NCBI GenBank assembly: GCA_043808425.1
Contig: JAZDEW010000064.1
Location: 17,065 to 81,064, forward strand
Reading direction: 5' to 3'
Length of the DNA: 64,000 nucleotides
Source of the DNA: UBA6249 sp043808425
Lineage (GTDB): Bacteria; Omnitrophota; Gorgyraeia; Gygaellales; Profunditerraquicolaceae
Below are positions 27,288 through 35,980 of the stretch, piece after piece (the first letter of the stretch is position 1; every line of letters begins with the position of its first letter). Both the position numbers and the translations under genes were made by a program. The notes beneath the pieces were generated by a model. That model did not search any database. It saw nothing but the letters and a program-made list of their open reading frames with translations, and had not been told where the DNA came from.

Positions 27288-27348
27288 CAGATTTTCTACA
27301 CACTGATTATAAATACAGTAAAATACTTATAAATAAAACGAGCAGAAG

Positions 27349-28320
27349 CTATTTTAAGTCCTGACAAATTTTAGCAATAACTTTACCTCGCACAGCCAAG
27401 AACCCTCCGGGAATAGTGCAACCGGCGGCAGTCTTATGCCCTCCCCCTCCAAAAAAAGATGCGATCTTATTTACGTCAACCTTACCCTGGCTTCTTAAAT
27501 TAACACGGATCTGGGATTTTAAGCTTAAGCTATCCTTAAATAATACTACCACCTCTACTCCTTTAATCGCCCGGCCAAAATTTAAAGCATAGTCCGCTAA
27601 ATCAGTCCCCGGTATTTTAGCTCCGGATGGCTCAGCAGCGATTCTAAGGGCAGCAATCCTTCCCCGGCCAAAAAATTTTATTTCTAACAATAATTTAAGC
27701 AGCGATTTTACCTCTGAGGGCAAAATATTTTCATAAGCATAACGATAGACCCGCGCGACATTAATTTTAAATTTCAAAAGTTCCGCGGCAGCCTTAAACG
27801 TAGAACTAGAAGTATTAGAATAGCGAAATGATCCTGTGTCCGTCATGATGCCCGTGTACAAAACTAAAGCGGTGTTTTTATCCAACGGCAAACGTAGATG
27901 TTTATACAACCGATAAATCATCTCTGAGCAGGAAGAGGCCCGCGCGTCTACCCAATTTACATCGCCAAAGGCCTGATTGCTAATATGATGATCAATATTT
28001 AATACCGGCTTATGATCGATGTTAAGCTTATGGACTCTTCCTGTGCGCTTTAAGTCCGCGCAATCCAGAACCACTAAACAATCAAATTTAATAGATTTAA
28101 ATTTCTGGCCTAAGCGGCGAATATATTTAATCCCGGGAAGAAAATCATAACCATAAGGTAATTGATCATCGCTCATGATTATGGCCCGTTTACCTAATTT
28201 TTTAATAAGCCTATAAAACCCCAGCGCAGAACCCAGGGCATCAGCCTCCGGGCTGATATGAGCAGTAATCAAAAAATTATTATATTTCTCTATACTCTGG
28301 CAGATTTCATTTAGGCTCAT
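27349..28320 (-). CDS. nrnA: DHH/DHHA1 phosphoesterase, NrnA type
   Basis: 323 residues. Metal-binding motifs: HISPEADALGSALGF, LDCADLKRTGR, NIDHHISNQAFGDVNWVD (the DHH motif) and TGIMTDTGSFRY. The C-terminal DHHA1 domain ends in FFGGGGHKTAAGC. Known role: degrades nano-RNA and hydrolyses pAp to AMP. The rbfA-nrnA order is common in bacteria. An intergenic repeat supplies the start region. Confidence 0.9.
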   Translation of the reverse strand: MSLNEICQSIEKYNNFLITAHISPEADALGSALGFYRLIKKLGKRAIIMSDDQLPYGYDFLPGIKYIRRLGQKFKSIKFDCLVVLDCADLKRTGRVHKLNIDHKPVLNIDHHISNQAFGDVNWVDARASSCSEMIYRLYKHLRLPLDKNTALVLYTGIMTDTGSFRYSNTSSSTFKAAAELLKFKINVARVYRYAYENILPSEVKSLLKLLLEIKFFGRGRIAALRIAAEPSGAKIPGTDLADYALNFGRAIKGVEVVVLFKDSLSLKSQIRVNLRSQGKVDVNKIASFFGGGGHKTAAGCTIPGGFLAVRGKVIAKICQDLK

Positions 28321-28404
28321 CTTACACCTTCCTGCCTGCCGGCAGGCAGGCTTTCTTAATTAATTTATCAAACTGCATAACTTTAATAATTAAATACTTA
28401 GCTA
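28321..28404 (-). repeat. stop-to-start intergenic repeat, copy 2 (with nested palindrome)
   Basis: Fills the rbfA-nrnA gap. The 5' end on the minus strand is GGCACTTAGCTAAGTATTTA, then ATTATTAAAG, TGATAAATTAATTAAGAAAG, the palindrome CCTGCCTGCCGGCAGGCAGG, AAGGTGTAAG and the nrnA ATG. The stop codon of rbfA (TAG) falls inside the repeat, so the repeat may supply the rbfA stop. The outer arm is the least well conserved of the five copies. Confidence 0.7.
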
Positions 28405-28821
28405 AGTGCCTGGCTCTTCCGTTTTTTTTGCTTGATCAGGAGTCTCCGACGCAGGTGGAACAACCGCCCCTGGCTCCTTGCTGTCAACGGGTTTTATCTT
28501 GTTTAATATCTCCTGAATCTTAACGCTATACTCAATAGAATGATCCTCTTGAAACATCAGCTCAGTGGCAAAACGCATATTAATCCTCTGGGCCACCAGG
28601 CTGCGGATATACCCTAAAGCAGAATCCAGGGCGATTTTAGTTTTTTTACAGGTATCCTCTTTACCCAAAACGCTATAAAAAATATTCGCATTTTTTAAAT
28701 CCTTAGACAGCTCTACCCGCGTGATCGTGACAAAACCTATACGCGGATCTTTAAGCTCGTCATGGATAATAAGACTAACTTCTTTTTTAATCGCCTCTTC
28801 AACACGCTGTTGTCTAGACAT
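28402..28821 (-). CDS. rbfA: ribosome-binding factor A
   Basis: 139 residues. The KH-like fold begins RQQRVEEAIKKEVSLIIHDELKDPRIGFVTITRVELSKD-type sequence, with the DPRIGFVT and ANIFYSV segments characteristic of RbfA. A flexible Pro/Glu/Lys-rich tail follows from about residue 110. Known role: late maturation of the 30S subunit near the decoding centre. infB and nusA, usual upstream neighbours, are not here; cca precedes it by 3 bp. Confidence 0.92.
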   Translation of the reverse strand: MSRQQRVEEAIKKEVSLIIHDELKDPRIGFVTITRVELSKDLKNANIFYSVLGKEDTCKKTKIALDSALGYIRSLVAQRINMRFATELMFQEDHSIEYSVKIQEILNKIKPVDSKEPGAVVPPASETPDQAKKTEEPGT

Positions 28822-28824
28822 CTT

Positions 28825-30117
28825 TTATACGCTCCGTTTCTGTTTATTGGCCCGCACTAACTTTCTAATTAAAGCCAGCTCAGTTCGACGATTACTTACC
28901 TGCCCATTAAGCTTGGCCGCTAATACTTTAGCAAATATCTCTTGATACTCCGGCCCCGGTAAAACACCTAGCCGCCCCAAATCATTTCCGCCAACACAAA
29001 GACGCATGCCGTTATAAATCTCAAAAAAATCTGCCAGGTGCTTTTTAAAATTTATATTTTGTGAAATAGCGCTAACTAAGATAATCATTTCATAGCTTAA
29101 GGGCTCAAGTAATGAAAAAATCCGCTCCGGTAACACTTGCTTCTTGCTCAAAAAAGAAATAAGCTTATCTTCTTCCCGGCAATAGCTGATAATCCGCTTC
29201 TGATCACCCTTGGGCAAGCCTAGCCGGTGAATAATCACTTTAATCTCAAGCAAAGTGAACGGTTCCAAGAGTGCCATAAAATAAACCAACCAAATATCCA
29301 GCTGTCTGCGCGCGGGAAAATTTGCCATAAAGCCTGAAATTTTTTTAGCGATTGACCTAAATAAAACTTGTGTTGATTTTCCAATTTTTAACTTAGGGCT
29401 AATAAAAGATAGCGCGCCTAAATCACCCAGCGCCTTTATCAGCCCGTAAGGATTCTGCTCCTTAAGTATCAATATCAATTCATCCCGCATTCTATGCGGA
29501 TTTACTTTATTTAACAAACTATCACTGATAGCCTCCTTAAGTAACGCAAGCGTTTTAGGCTCAAGCTTAAAATTAAAACGATGGCTAAAGCGTATCGCTC
29601 TGAATATCCGCGTAGGGTCATCCTGAAAACTTAAATTGTGTAAAATACGGATTCTGCCTGCGGCCAGATCAATTTGAGCGCCATAAGGATCAATTGTTGC
29701 TTGGCCCCCATCTGCCCCTAAGCTTAACGCCATGGCATTGATCGTAAAATCCCGGCGCTTAAGGTCTTCAGTTAATGATCCTGAACTTACCACCGGAAGT
29801 GCCGCGGAATGAGGATATTCTTCCTGACGCGTAGTAGAAATATCCACTTTTAACCCATTATTTAAAATTAAGGTAGCCGTGCCAAACCGCTCATAAATTT
29901 TTAAATTTGCTTTTAATTTTTGCGCCAAATGCTTGGCAAAAATAATACCGCTTCCTTCAATCGCAATGTCTAAGTCCAGATTCTTAACCCCTAAAATTAA
30001 ATCGCGTAAACATCCGCCGACCAGGTATGCCGGCATCCGAATTTCCTCAGAAACACCGGAAACCTGACGAATAGCTTCTCTTAATTCTCGAGGTAGTTTT
30101 TTTATATATTTTTTCAT
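28825..30117 (-). CDS. cca: CCA-adding enzyme / poly(A) polymerase family nucleotidyltransferase
   Basis: 430 residues. The class II nucleotidyltransferase head has LVGGCLRDLILG and LDLDIAIEG (catalytic DxD). Next come RRDFTINAMALSL, DPTRIFRAIRFSHRFNF (RNA and NTP-binding neck), and an alpha-helical tail. These enzymes add CCA to tRNA or A-tails to RNA, and the sequence does not distinguish the two safely. The tRNA-Pro in this window already encodes CCA, so a repair or poly(A) role is also possible. SD GGGAG precedes the ATG. Confidence 0.88.
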   Translation of the reverse strand: MKKYIKKLPRELREAIRQVSGVSEEIRMPAYLVGGCLRDLILGVKNLDLDIAIEGSGIIFAKHLAQKLKANLKIYERFGTATLILNNGLKVDISTTRQEEYPHSAALPVVSSGSLTEDLKRRDFTINAMALSLGADGGQATIDPYGAQIDLAAGRIRILHNLSFQDDPTRIFRAIRFSHRFNFKLEPKTLALLKEAISDSLLNKVNPHRMRDELILILKEQNPYGLIKALGDLGALSFISPKLKIGKSTQVLFRSIAKKISGFMANFPARRQLDIWLVYFMALLEPFTLLEIKVIIHRLGLPKGDQKRIISYCREEDKLISFLSKKQVLPERIFSLLEPLSYEMIILVSAISQNINFKKHLADFFEIYNGMRLCVGGNDLGRLGVLPGPEYQEIFAKVLAAKLNGQVSNRRTELALIRKLVRANKQKRSV

Positions 30118-30126
30118 CTTCTCCCA

Positions 30127-30178
30127 ACCTACGACCTATGACCTATCAGCTATGACCTGCGACCTACGACCTATCACT
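30127..30178. repeat. heptamer tandem repeat between cca and xerC
   Basis: Seven degenerate 7-base units (ctacgac, ctatgac, ctatcag, ctatgac, ctgcgac, ctacgac, ctatcac) fill the gap, reaching the xerC stop codon (TAG at 30177-30179). The unit differs from that in yggS, but the period and style are the same. Confidence 0.75.
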
Positions 30179-31064
30179 ATGGCCGCGGATGAAACATCTG
30201 ATAAACCGTTTTAAGCCGCTCTTTATCGATATGCGTATAAATCTGGGTTGTCGAGATATCAGAGTGTCCCAGCATCTCCTGCACTGAACGCAGATCCGCG
30301 CCTCTTTCCAGTAGATGCGTGGCAAATGAATGCCTAAGAGTATGCACTTTTATCGATTTTTTAATTTTAGCCTCTTGGGCATACCGCTTAATTAATTTCC
30401 AAACAGACTGCCGGGATAGCTTAGCCCCAGAACGACTGATAAAAATAAACTCTGAAGTTTTTTGTTTTAAAAAATACGGCCGGCTGAATTCTAAATAACG
30501 ATTAATACCATGAATAGCTTTTTTGCCCAACGGAATAATCCTCTCCTTATCTCCCTTTCCAATACAACGCAAAAATCCAATATCTAAATTAACATTATTA
30601 GTTTTAAGATTGCTTAATTCCGATACGCGCATTCCTGTGGCATAAAGAGTTTCTAAAATTGCCTTATCTCTAGCGCCCTGGCGCTCACGCACATCAGGCT
30701 GGCTAATTAATAACTCCACTTCATTTAAAGAAAGGGTGTCCGGAATCTTCTTCCACAATTTTGGAGAATCAATCAAAGTAGTCGGATCGCTTTTTAAAAC
30801 TCTTTCTCTGGCTAAAAAACGATGAAACATGCGTATCGCCGCCAAACGGCGCGAGATACTTACCGGCGATATTCCAGCAGTTTTTTGAAAAAGCATAAAT
30901 TCCACAATGTCGTTTTTAGTAACCTTGGAAAGCGCCGATATTCCTCGTTTATCAATAAAATCCAAATAAAGATTCAAATCCACCCGATAGGCAAAAATGG
31001 TATTTTTAGCCAGAGCGCGCTCAACCAAAAGATAATCTAAAAATGAGTCAATAAGTTCTTTCAC
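30177..31064 (-). CDS. xerC: tyrosine recombinase, XerC/XerD family
   Basis: 295 residues. The SAM-like N-terminal core-binding domain (about 1-95) precedes the catalytic domain with R146, K170, H241, R244, H267 and nucleophile Y276. The HTLRHSFATHLLERGADLRS and LGHSDISTTQIYTH motifs are canonical. Length and closeness to XerC/D suggest the chromosome-dimer-resolution enzyme rather than a phage integrase, but C versus D is not decidable. The start is GTG at 31062-31064, with the SD AGAAGG provided by an intergenic repeat. Confidence 0.9.
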   Translation of the reverse strand: MKELIDSFLDYLLVERALAKNTIFAYRVDLNLYLDFIDKRGISALSKVTKNDIVEFMLFQKTAGISPVSISRRLAAIRMFHRFLARERVLKSDPTTLIDSPKLWKKIPDTLSLNEVELLISQPDVRERQGARDKAILETLYATGMRVSELSNLKTNNVNLDIGFLRCIGKGDKERIIPLGKKAIHGINRYLEFSRPYFLKQKTSEFIFISRSGAKLSRQSVWKLIKRYAQEAKIKKSIKVHTLRHSFATHLLERGADLRSVQEMLGHSDISTTQIYTHIDKERLKTVYQMFHPRP

Positions 31065-31143
31065 CTCGCACCTTCTTTTCTATTTAATACATTAAACCAG
31101 ACAGCTTTAATGATGGAATATCCAGAAGGTGCGGGGCTCATTA
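31065..31143 (-). repeat. stop-to-start intergenic repeat, copy 3 (no nested palindrome)
   Basis: Fills the gap between the MBL hydrolase and xerC. The minus strand starts TGAGCCCCGCACCTTCTGGA, then TATTCCATCATTAAAGC, and ends AGAAAAGAAGGTGCGAG before the GTG. GCACCTTCT and AGAAGGTGC form a perfect 9-bp inverted pair. Confidence 0.78.
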
Positions 31144-31761
31144 TACCCTAAACAGGTTGTTGTTCTTTTCTCTTCCAATGGTGGTAGCGGCTCCGTGCCC
31201 CGGATAAACTTTAGTATTATCCGGCAAGACAAATAATCTATCTCTAATCGCCTCCTCCAACCGCTGCTGACTGCCTCCCGGTAAATCAGAGCGCCCTACA
31301 CCCTGACAAAACAAAGTGTCGCCGGTAAAAATAATATCTGTTTGCGGTTTTCTCATCAAAAGGCCGATACCTCCCGGAGTATGTCCGGGCAGATGCATTA
31401 CCTCCAATTCCAAACAATCTAATTTAATAATTTCTTTATCCTGTAAAGCTTTAATCTCAGAATTAACCTGATAGGCCAAAGAAAAACTAGCAGAAAAGTT
31501 TTTTCGGGCATCCACAAGCATAGGAAGATCCATTTTATGCGCATAAACCAAAACGCCAAATTCGTCGTCACTGCCGATATGGTCATAATGCCCATGCGTA
31601 TTGATCACCATAGCCGGTTTTAAACTATGCTTATCTAAAACCGCCTTAATCTTAAGGTGCTGATCGCCAGGATCGATAATAACCGCCGGCCCGCCGCCGG
31701 CGCAAGCCAGAATATAACAATTAACCTGCATCGAGCCAACCTTGACTGTTTCTAAGATCAT
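31141..31761 (-). CDS. MBL-fold hydrolase, glyoxalase II-like
   Basis: 206 residues. The metal site is H56-x-H58-x-D60-H61 (THGHYDHIGS), followed by LPGHTPGGIGL, FTGDTLFCQGVGRSDLPGG and VYPGHGAATTIG. This is the layout of the small hydroxyacylglutathione-hydrolase-like proteins, whose physiological thioester substrate is often unknown. The C-terminal substrate domain of true glyoxalase II is absent. It overlaps the lipoprotein gene by 4 bp (ATGA). Confidence 0.88.
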   Translation of the reverse strand: MILETVKVGSMQVNCYILACAGGGPAVIIDPGDQHLKIKAVLDKHSLKPAMVINTHGHYDHIGSDDEFGVLVYAHKMDLPMLVDARKNFSASFSLAYQVNSEIKALQDKEIIKLDCLELEVMHLPGHTPGGIGLLMRKPQTDIIFTGDTLFCQGVGRSDLPGGSQQRLEEAIRDRLFVLPDNTKVYPGHGAATTIGREKNNNLFRV

Positions 31762-32267
31762 TTTAAATAATTTTTTATCTTTGGATAAATAAATCTTTTA
31801 TGAATGCTAGACTTAATCCGCTCAGCCACCTGCCGATTCCGGCCATTATTAACCCCATAAATATCACTTTTTACATAAATCAAGAGGTCATCTAATTTAG
31901 CAATCTCTATGTCAAAATTTTTCTGGGCATCCGCTACCAGCATCAATTTCAGGTTAACCAGATTCTTTAAAGCCTCTTGAGTACAATCTACTTTTTTCTT
32001 TAAGCTTGCCTTTTGGGTCAAGGCATTGATCAGCTCATCCTGCCAAGAGCTCCAATAAAGATAATACTGCCGATAAATCTCCTCTTTAGTCATATCCGGG
32101 CCTTTATATTCCTGCGGAACAAGAACCATCTCTACCGCTGCATCCGGCTTTTTAGATTTACGGGTAAATTTTCGCGTAAAAGCCTCGCAACCAAAAACAG
32201 CAGTTAGCAGGCAGCAAATAACGGTGAGAAAAAAAATCTTTTTAAAAATATATTTGACATTTGTCAT
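31758..32267 (-). CDS. putative lipoprotein of unknown function
   Basis: 169 residues. A basic N-terminus, a hydrophobic stretch (about 12-26) and a lipobox-like AVFGC (cysteine near 27) predict a lipoprotein, a likely substrate of the lgt and lspA enzymes in this window. The mature part is helical, with a conserved-looking YRQYYLYWSSWQDELI segment and Lys-rich end. I do not recognise the family. ATGA overlaps link it to ligA upstream and the MBL gene downstream. Confidence 0.65.
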   Translation of the reverse strand: MTNVKYIFKKIFFLTVICCLLTAVFGCEAFTRKFTRKSKKPDAAVEMVLVPQEYKGPDMTKEEIYRQYYLYWSSWQDELINALTQKASLKKKVDCTQEALKNLVNLKLMLVADAQKNFDIEIAKLDDLLIYVKSDIYGVNNGRNRQVAERIKSSIHKRFIYPKIKNYLK

Positions 32268-34300
32268 TTAAGCACTCTCTTTCCATGAAAATTATTAGCA
32301 AATCCGCCACTAATCATAGCCAAAAATTCTTTTTCATTAATAATTTTTATACCTAATTCTTGAGCTTTATTAAATTTTGAACCCGTACTTTTCGCGGCGA
32401 CTAAAAAATCGGTTTTGCTACTTACGCTAGAGGTTGTCAGGCCGGCGGATATACGCACCAGCTCTTCTGCTTCAGAACGGCTGAATCGGTCCAATTGGCC
32501 GGTAAAAACTACTGTTTTGCCGGTTAATTTATTCGCCTTAATCCTCGGAGCTTCCTGGCGCAGGTTAAGGCCAGAATTTTTTAGCTCCTGAATTAACTTT
32601 TTAGTCCGGCCAAGATTAAAATAATCTACAATAGAACCGGCCATAACCGTGCCAATCTCGGGAACCTTATCCAGCTCTTGGAACTTTGCCCGCATAAGTT
32701 TATCTATATCCGAAAACTCTTGCGCCAACGTATAGGCAGCTTTCTGGCCAACATGGCGAATGCCTAAAGCAAAAATCAGGCGCGCCAAAGGCTGAATTTT
32801 ACTTCTCTGAATTGCATTTAAGAGATTATTAGCTTTTTTTTCTTTAAATAACTCTAATCCCAATAAATTATTAATTTTAAGTTTATAAATATCCGCTAAG
32901 CTCTTCAATAGCCCCAGCTTTACCAGCTGATTAATTACCGCCTGGCCTAAACCCTCGATATCCAAAGCATCGCGGCTAGAAAAATGTAAAAGCGCCCGCT
33001 CAAGTTGAGCGGGACAATCAGAATTAATACAACGATAAGCAACATCCTCTGCCTTCTCCTTAATAATCTTTTCACCACAGGCAGGGCAATTTTCAGGTTT
33101 ATTATAAGGCCGTTTGCCTTTTTGTTCTACCACTTTTACTATCTTAGGAATAACATCGCCCGCGCGCTCAATAAGCACCCGATCACCCTCACGCAATCCC
33201 AATCTTTCTATTTCATCAAAATTATGTAACGTAGCGTTGCTAATAATTACGCCAGAACATTCCACTCCTTTAAGCATGGCAATAGGCGTAATCACCCCGG
33301 TGCGTCCGACATTAACCTTAATTTCTAAAACTTCGGTTGTCGCCTGACGCGCAGGAAACTTATAAGCTACTGCCCAACGTGGGCTTTTAACCGTAAAGCC
33401 TAAATTCTGTTGATACTTAAAACTATTTAATTTAACTACTATTCCATCAATCTCATAACCTGCTTGATCTCTTTTTTTCTGCCACTTTAGGCAATAGTCA
33501 ATTACCGCATCAATATCTTTGCAAAACAGCGAATGTTTATCTAAGCGCAAGTTCCAAGTTTTTAATAAGCCTAAAAATTCCCATTGAGTATAAATTGGCT
33601 TCCCTTGATAAGCGCCTAAAGAGTGCGCGATAAAATTAAGATGCCGTTTCGCCACTATATGGCTATCTAGTAATTTCAACGATCCGCTGGTAGCATTGCG
33701 TGGATTGGCAAACAAAACCTCTTGGTTATCTTCGCGCTGATGATTAACCTTTAAGAAATCTTGGCTTTCCATATAAACTTCACCACGAATTTCAATTAAG
33801 TCCGGAAGATCTTTACCCATCAGAACCAGAGGAATAGCGCGAATAGTTTTTATGTTTGCCGTAACATCCTCGCCAGTTGAGCCATCTCCTCTAGTAGCTC
33901 CGAGGATTAGCTTACCTTGAGCATAAGTTAAATTCGCGCTTACCCCATCAACCTTAAGTTCAACCACATATTCAAAAACAGCCTCTTTACTTAAACCTTT
34001 ACGCACACGCCTATCCCAAGCTTTTAATTCTTCAATAGAATAAGTATTATCCAAAGAAAACATGCCGGCTTTATGTTTTACCGTTTTAAAACCCACACTT
34101 ACGCCGCTACTTAAACGCTGACTGGGAGAATCGCTGTTTAAATACTGCGGGTACCTATCTTCCAATAGTTTTAATTTAACCATCAAATCATCGTACTCTT
34201 TATCTGAAATTTCAGGCTGGCTTAGAGCATAATAAAGATAATCATGCCGTCTAAGCTTATCTCTTAATTTCTCGATTTCTTTATTTATTGAGCTAGACAT
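32264..34300 (-). CDS. ligA: NAD-dependent DNA ligase
   Basis: 678 residues, full length. The adenylation lysine is K116 in VELKVDGVSANLTY, a mild variant of the usual EPKIDG. Later motifs are GATRGDGSTGEDVT and EIRGEVYM, the OB fold with NVGRTGVITPIA, a C4 zinc finger (CPAC...CINSDC), tandem HhH repeats, and a C-terminal BRCT domain (LTGKTVVFTGQLDRFSRSEAEELV). Known role: seals nicks in replication and repair. It follows acylphosphatase by 17 bp. Confidence 0.96.
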   Translation of the reverse strand: MSSSINKEIEKLRDKLRRHDYLYYALSQPEISDKEYDDLMVKLKLLEDRYPQYLNSDSPSQRLSSGVSVGFKTVKHKAGMFSLDNTYSIEELKAWDRRVRKGLSKEAVFEYVVELKVDGVSANLTYAQGKLILGATRGDGSTGEDVTANIKTIRAIPLVLMGKDLPDLIEIRGEVYMESQDFLKVNHQREDNQEVLFANPRNATSGSLKLLDSHIVAKRHLNFIAHSLGAYQGKPIYTQWEFLGLLKTWNLRLDKHSLFCKDIDAVIDYCLKWQKKRDQAGYEIDGIVVKLNSFKYQQNLGFTVKSPRWAVAYKFPARQATTEVLEIKVNVGRTGVITPIAMLKGVECSGVIISNATLHNFDEIERLGLREGDRVLIERAGDVIPKIVKVVEQKGKRPYNKPENCPACGEKIIKEKAEDVAYRCINSDCPAQLERALLHFSSRDALDIEGLGQAVINQLVKLGLLKSLADIYKLKINNLLGLELFKEKKANNLLNAIQRSKIQPLARLIFALGIRHVGQKAAYTLAQEFSDIDKLMRAKFQELDKVPEIGTVMAGSIVDYFNLGRTKKLIQELKNSGLNLRQEAPRIKANKLTGKTVVFTGQLDRFSRSEAEELVRISAGLTTSSVSSKTDFLVAAKSTGSKFNKAQELGIKIINEKEFLAMISGGFANNFHGKRVLK

Positions 34301-34317
34301 CTATAGGACTTGTTAAA

Positions 34318-34590
34318 TCAGAATTGCACTTGGAAATCACTAAATTCTCCGCTTGCCGGAAGCCACTCCACGGTTGTATCTGTTATATAGCGCGAAAAAT
34401 GCTGGTTAACTTGCTCAAGAAAAACATTAAGGGTATCTTCTTCCGATTCCGCTAAAATCTCCACTCGCCCGTCATTTAAATTCTTAACCCAACCACAAAC
34501 CTTTTGACCCAAAGCAATATCCAAAACAGTATAGCGAAACCCTATGCCTTGCACCTTACCTGAATAGTAAAGATGAAGCCTCATTATCAT
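34318..34590 (-). CDS. acyP: acylphosphatase
   Basis: About 90 residues from ATG 34588-34590. Signature 1 is GKVQGIGFRY with the phosphate-binding arginine, and signature 2 is GWVKNLNDGRVEI with the catalytic asparagine. Known role: hydrolysis of acyl phosphates such as 1,3-bisphosphoglycerate. A TTG start 21 bp upstream is open in frame but adds seven residues outside the fold. The chosen ATG forms ATGA with the end of a 21-codon upstream ORF (34587-34652). Confidence 0.88.
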   Translation of the reverse strand: MIMRLHLYYSGKVQGIGFRYTVLDIALGQKVCGWVKNLNDGRVEILAESEEDTLNVFLEQVNQHFSRYITDTTVEWLPASGEFSDFQVQF

Positions 34591-34721
34591 GGGCGTATCT
34601 CTTGCCCACAAACTCGCAAGGATTTACCTAAATCAAAACCTAAAGCGGCCATTTATTTTACCGTTTTTTAATCTATCCCTACTAGTTAAATATCAAAATT
34701 CAACATCCAACCACTAAATAT

Positions 34722-35774
34722 TTATTTTTTAGCCTGTTCGCCCGCCCATTGCGATGAATTCATCGCCGCTCTTAATTCAGAGGTTCCTCCCACGGCTTTC
34801 TCCGCGATGTCTTCTACTTTCTGGTAAGCTTTTTCCAACTGCGCTGACAGCTTAAGTAACTGCTCTTTCTGCTCCTTAACCAGGGTTTCAAAAGAATCTA
34901 CTCGCGTTTGTAAAACGTTGCGTTCGCCTTCAAAAGATTTTTTTAGGAATTCTTCACGGTTTCGCGATTCTGCCTGGCACTTTTCCGTTGTTTCTTTGAT
35001 TGTTTTCTGCGCCGCTAATTCCAGCTCTTTTGAAAAGCTCTCCATTTTCTTGCGTAAAGAACTCAATTCTCCTTCACTCTCCTTCATATAATTGTCGCGC
35101 TCTACCATCTGTTTTTCTATAGCTTCCCGTTTTATTTGAAATTCCTTCTCTTTCTTGACTTGTTCGTCAGTAAATTTATCCAATGCCGCTTGTTTATCGC
35201 GTTTAAATACATATTCATAGTCTTCTTTTTCCCGCTGGCGCGTACGATTATCCTCAGCTTGCTGTTCTTTTAACCTAGCATCATAACGTTTCCTATCTTC
35301 TTCCCGTTCCAACGCCAGTGCATCCATTCCATGTTCAAAAGCATTCTTCTTCTCTTCCATCTCTTGCTCATAATCAAGCCGTCTCTTATCCTGCGTTTCA
35401 ATAAGCGCGGCCAGGCTCTGGGCGGCTTTATGTATTCCATATATCTCTTCCAGTTCTTTAGTTTTTATCTCCACCGCGTCCTTTACCTTACGATATCGCC
35501 CCACCTCACCTTCCATTTCTTCCGCGATTTTACCAAGCATACCGCTAATATCCAGCCGCAGCTGGCCAATACTCTTAATCACTCCTTCTACCGATAGGCC
35601 ATTAGCTTCTTCTACAATTTCCTTAGTTTTCCTTTGTTCAATTACAGCTTCTGGCCTTAATTCTAACGCGTTCTTTTCCTGAAGTTGTTTGAGTAATTCA
35701 TTATAAGCCGCCACCATTTCTTGTTTAGTATTGGTAAGACTAACCTTCCGCTGTTCCTTAATTTTCTCAGCCAT
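34722..35774 (-). CDS. long coiled-coil protein of unknown function
   Basis: 350 residues with no signal or membrane segment. Almost the whole length from about 55 to 330 is charged heptad sequence (for example EMEEKKNAFEHGMDALALER and YMKESEGELSSLRKKMESF). This predicts a long soluble, rod-like coiled coil. An AGGAGG SD precedes the ATG. It lies at the left end of the accessory region, before a nucleotidyltransferase and a helicase. No function can be assigned. Confidence 0.7.
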   Translation of the reverse strand: MAEKIKEQRKVSLTNTKQEMVAAYNELLKQLQEKNALELRPEAVIEQRKTKEIVEEANGLSVEGVIKSIGQLRLDISGMLGKIAEEMEGEVGRYRKVKDAVEIKTKELEEIYGIHKAAQSLAALIETQDKRRLDYEQEMEEKKNAFEHGMDALALEREEDRKRYDARLKEQQAEDNRTRQREKEDYEYVFKRDKQAALDKFTDEQVKKEKEFQIKREAIEKQMVERDNYMKESEGELSSLRKKMESFSKELELAAQKTIKETTEKCQAESRNREEFLKKSFEGERNVLQTRVDSFETLVKEQKEQLLKLSAQLEKAYQKVEDIAEKAVGGTSELRAAMNSSQWAGEQAKK

Positions 35775-35867
35775 TTTGCTTCCTCCTTTTAATTTCTACA
35801 TCAATCAACTCCAACATCTTCTAACCCTTTAATTGAAAAACATATCCACTCATTGCTGTCCAAATTA

Positions 35868-35947
35868 CGTCATTCTGAGCGTAGCGAAAAATCGCGTACC
35901 GTCGAGATTCCTGCCTGCCGGCAGGCAGGCTTCGTCGCTCCGCTGCC
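35868..35947. repeat. Cys/Arg-type genomic repeat carrying the 20-bp palindrome
   Basis: Contains ACGTCATTCTGAGCGTAGCG, then CGAGATT and CCTGCCTGCCGGCAGGCAGG, then CTTCGTCGCTCCGCTGCCC. The first and last parts match the widespread genomic repeat of type GTCATTCTGAGCGAAGCGAAG. The palindrome is nested within it. No gene lies in 35775-35980. Confidence 0.65.
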
Positions 35948-35980
35948 CAAAATAAAAAGCGTATATTTATATCTCAAAAA

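Noticed and set aside
28331..28350. 20-bp palindromes as intrinsic terminators
   Set aside because: The T-rich side (CTTTCTT) follows them on the plus strand, whereas the flanking genes are on the minus strand and the palindromes sit directly before start codons.
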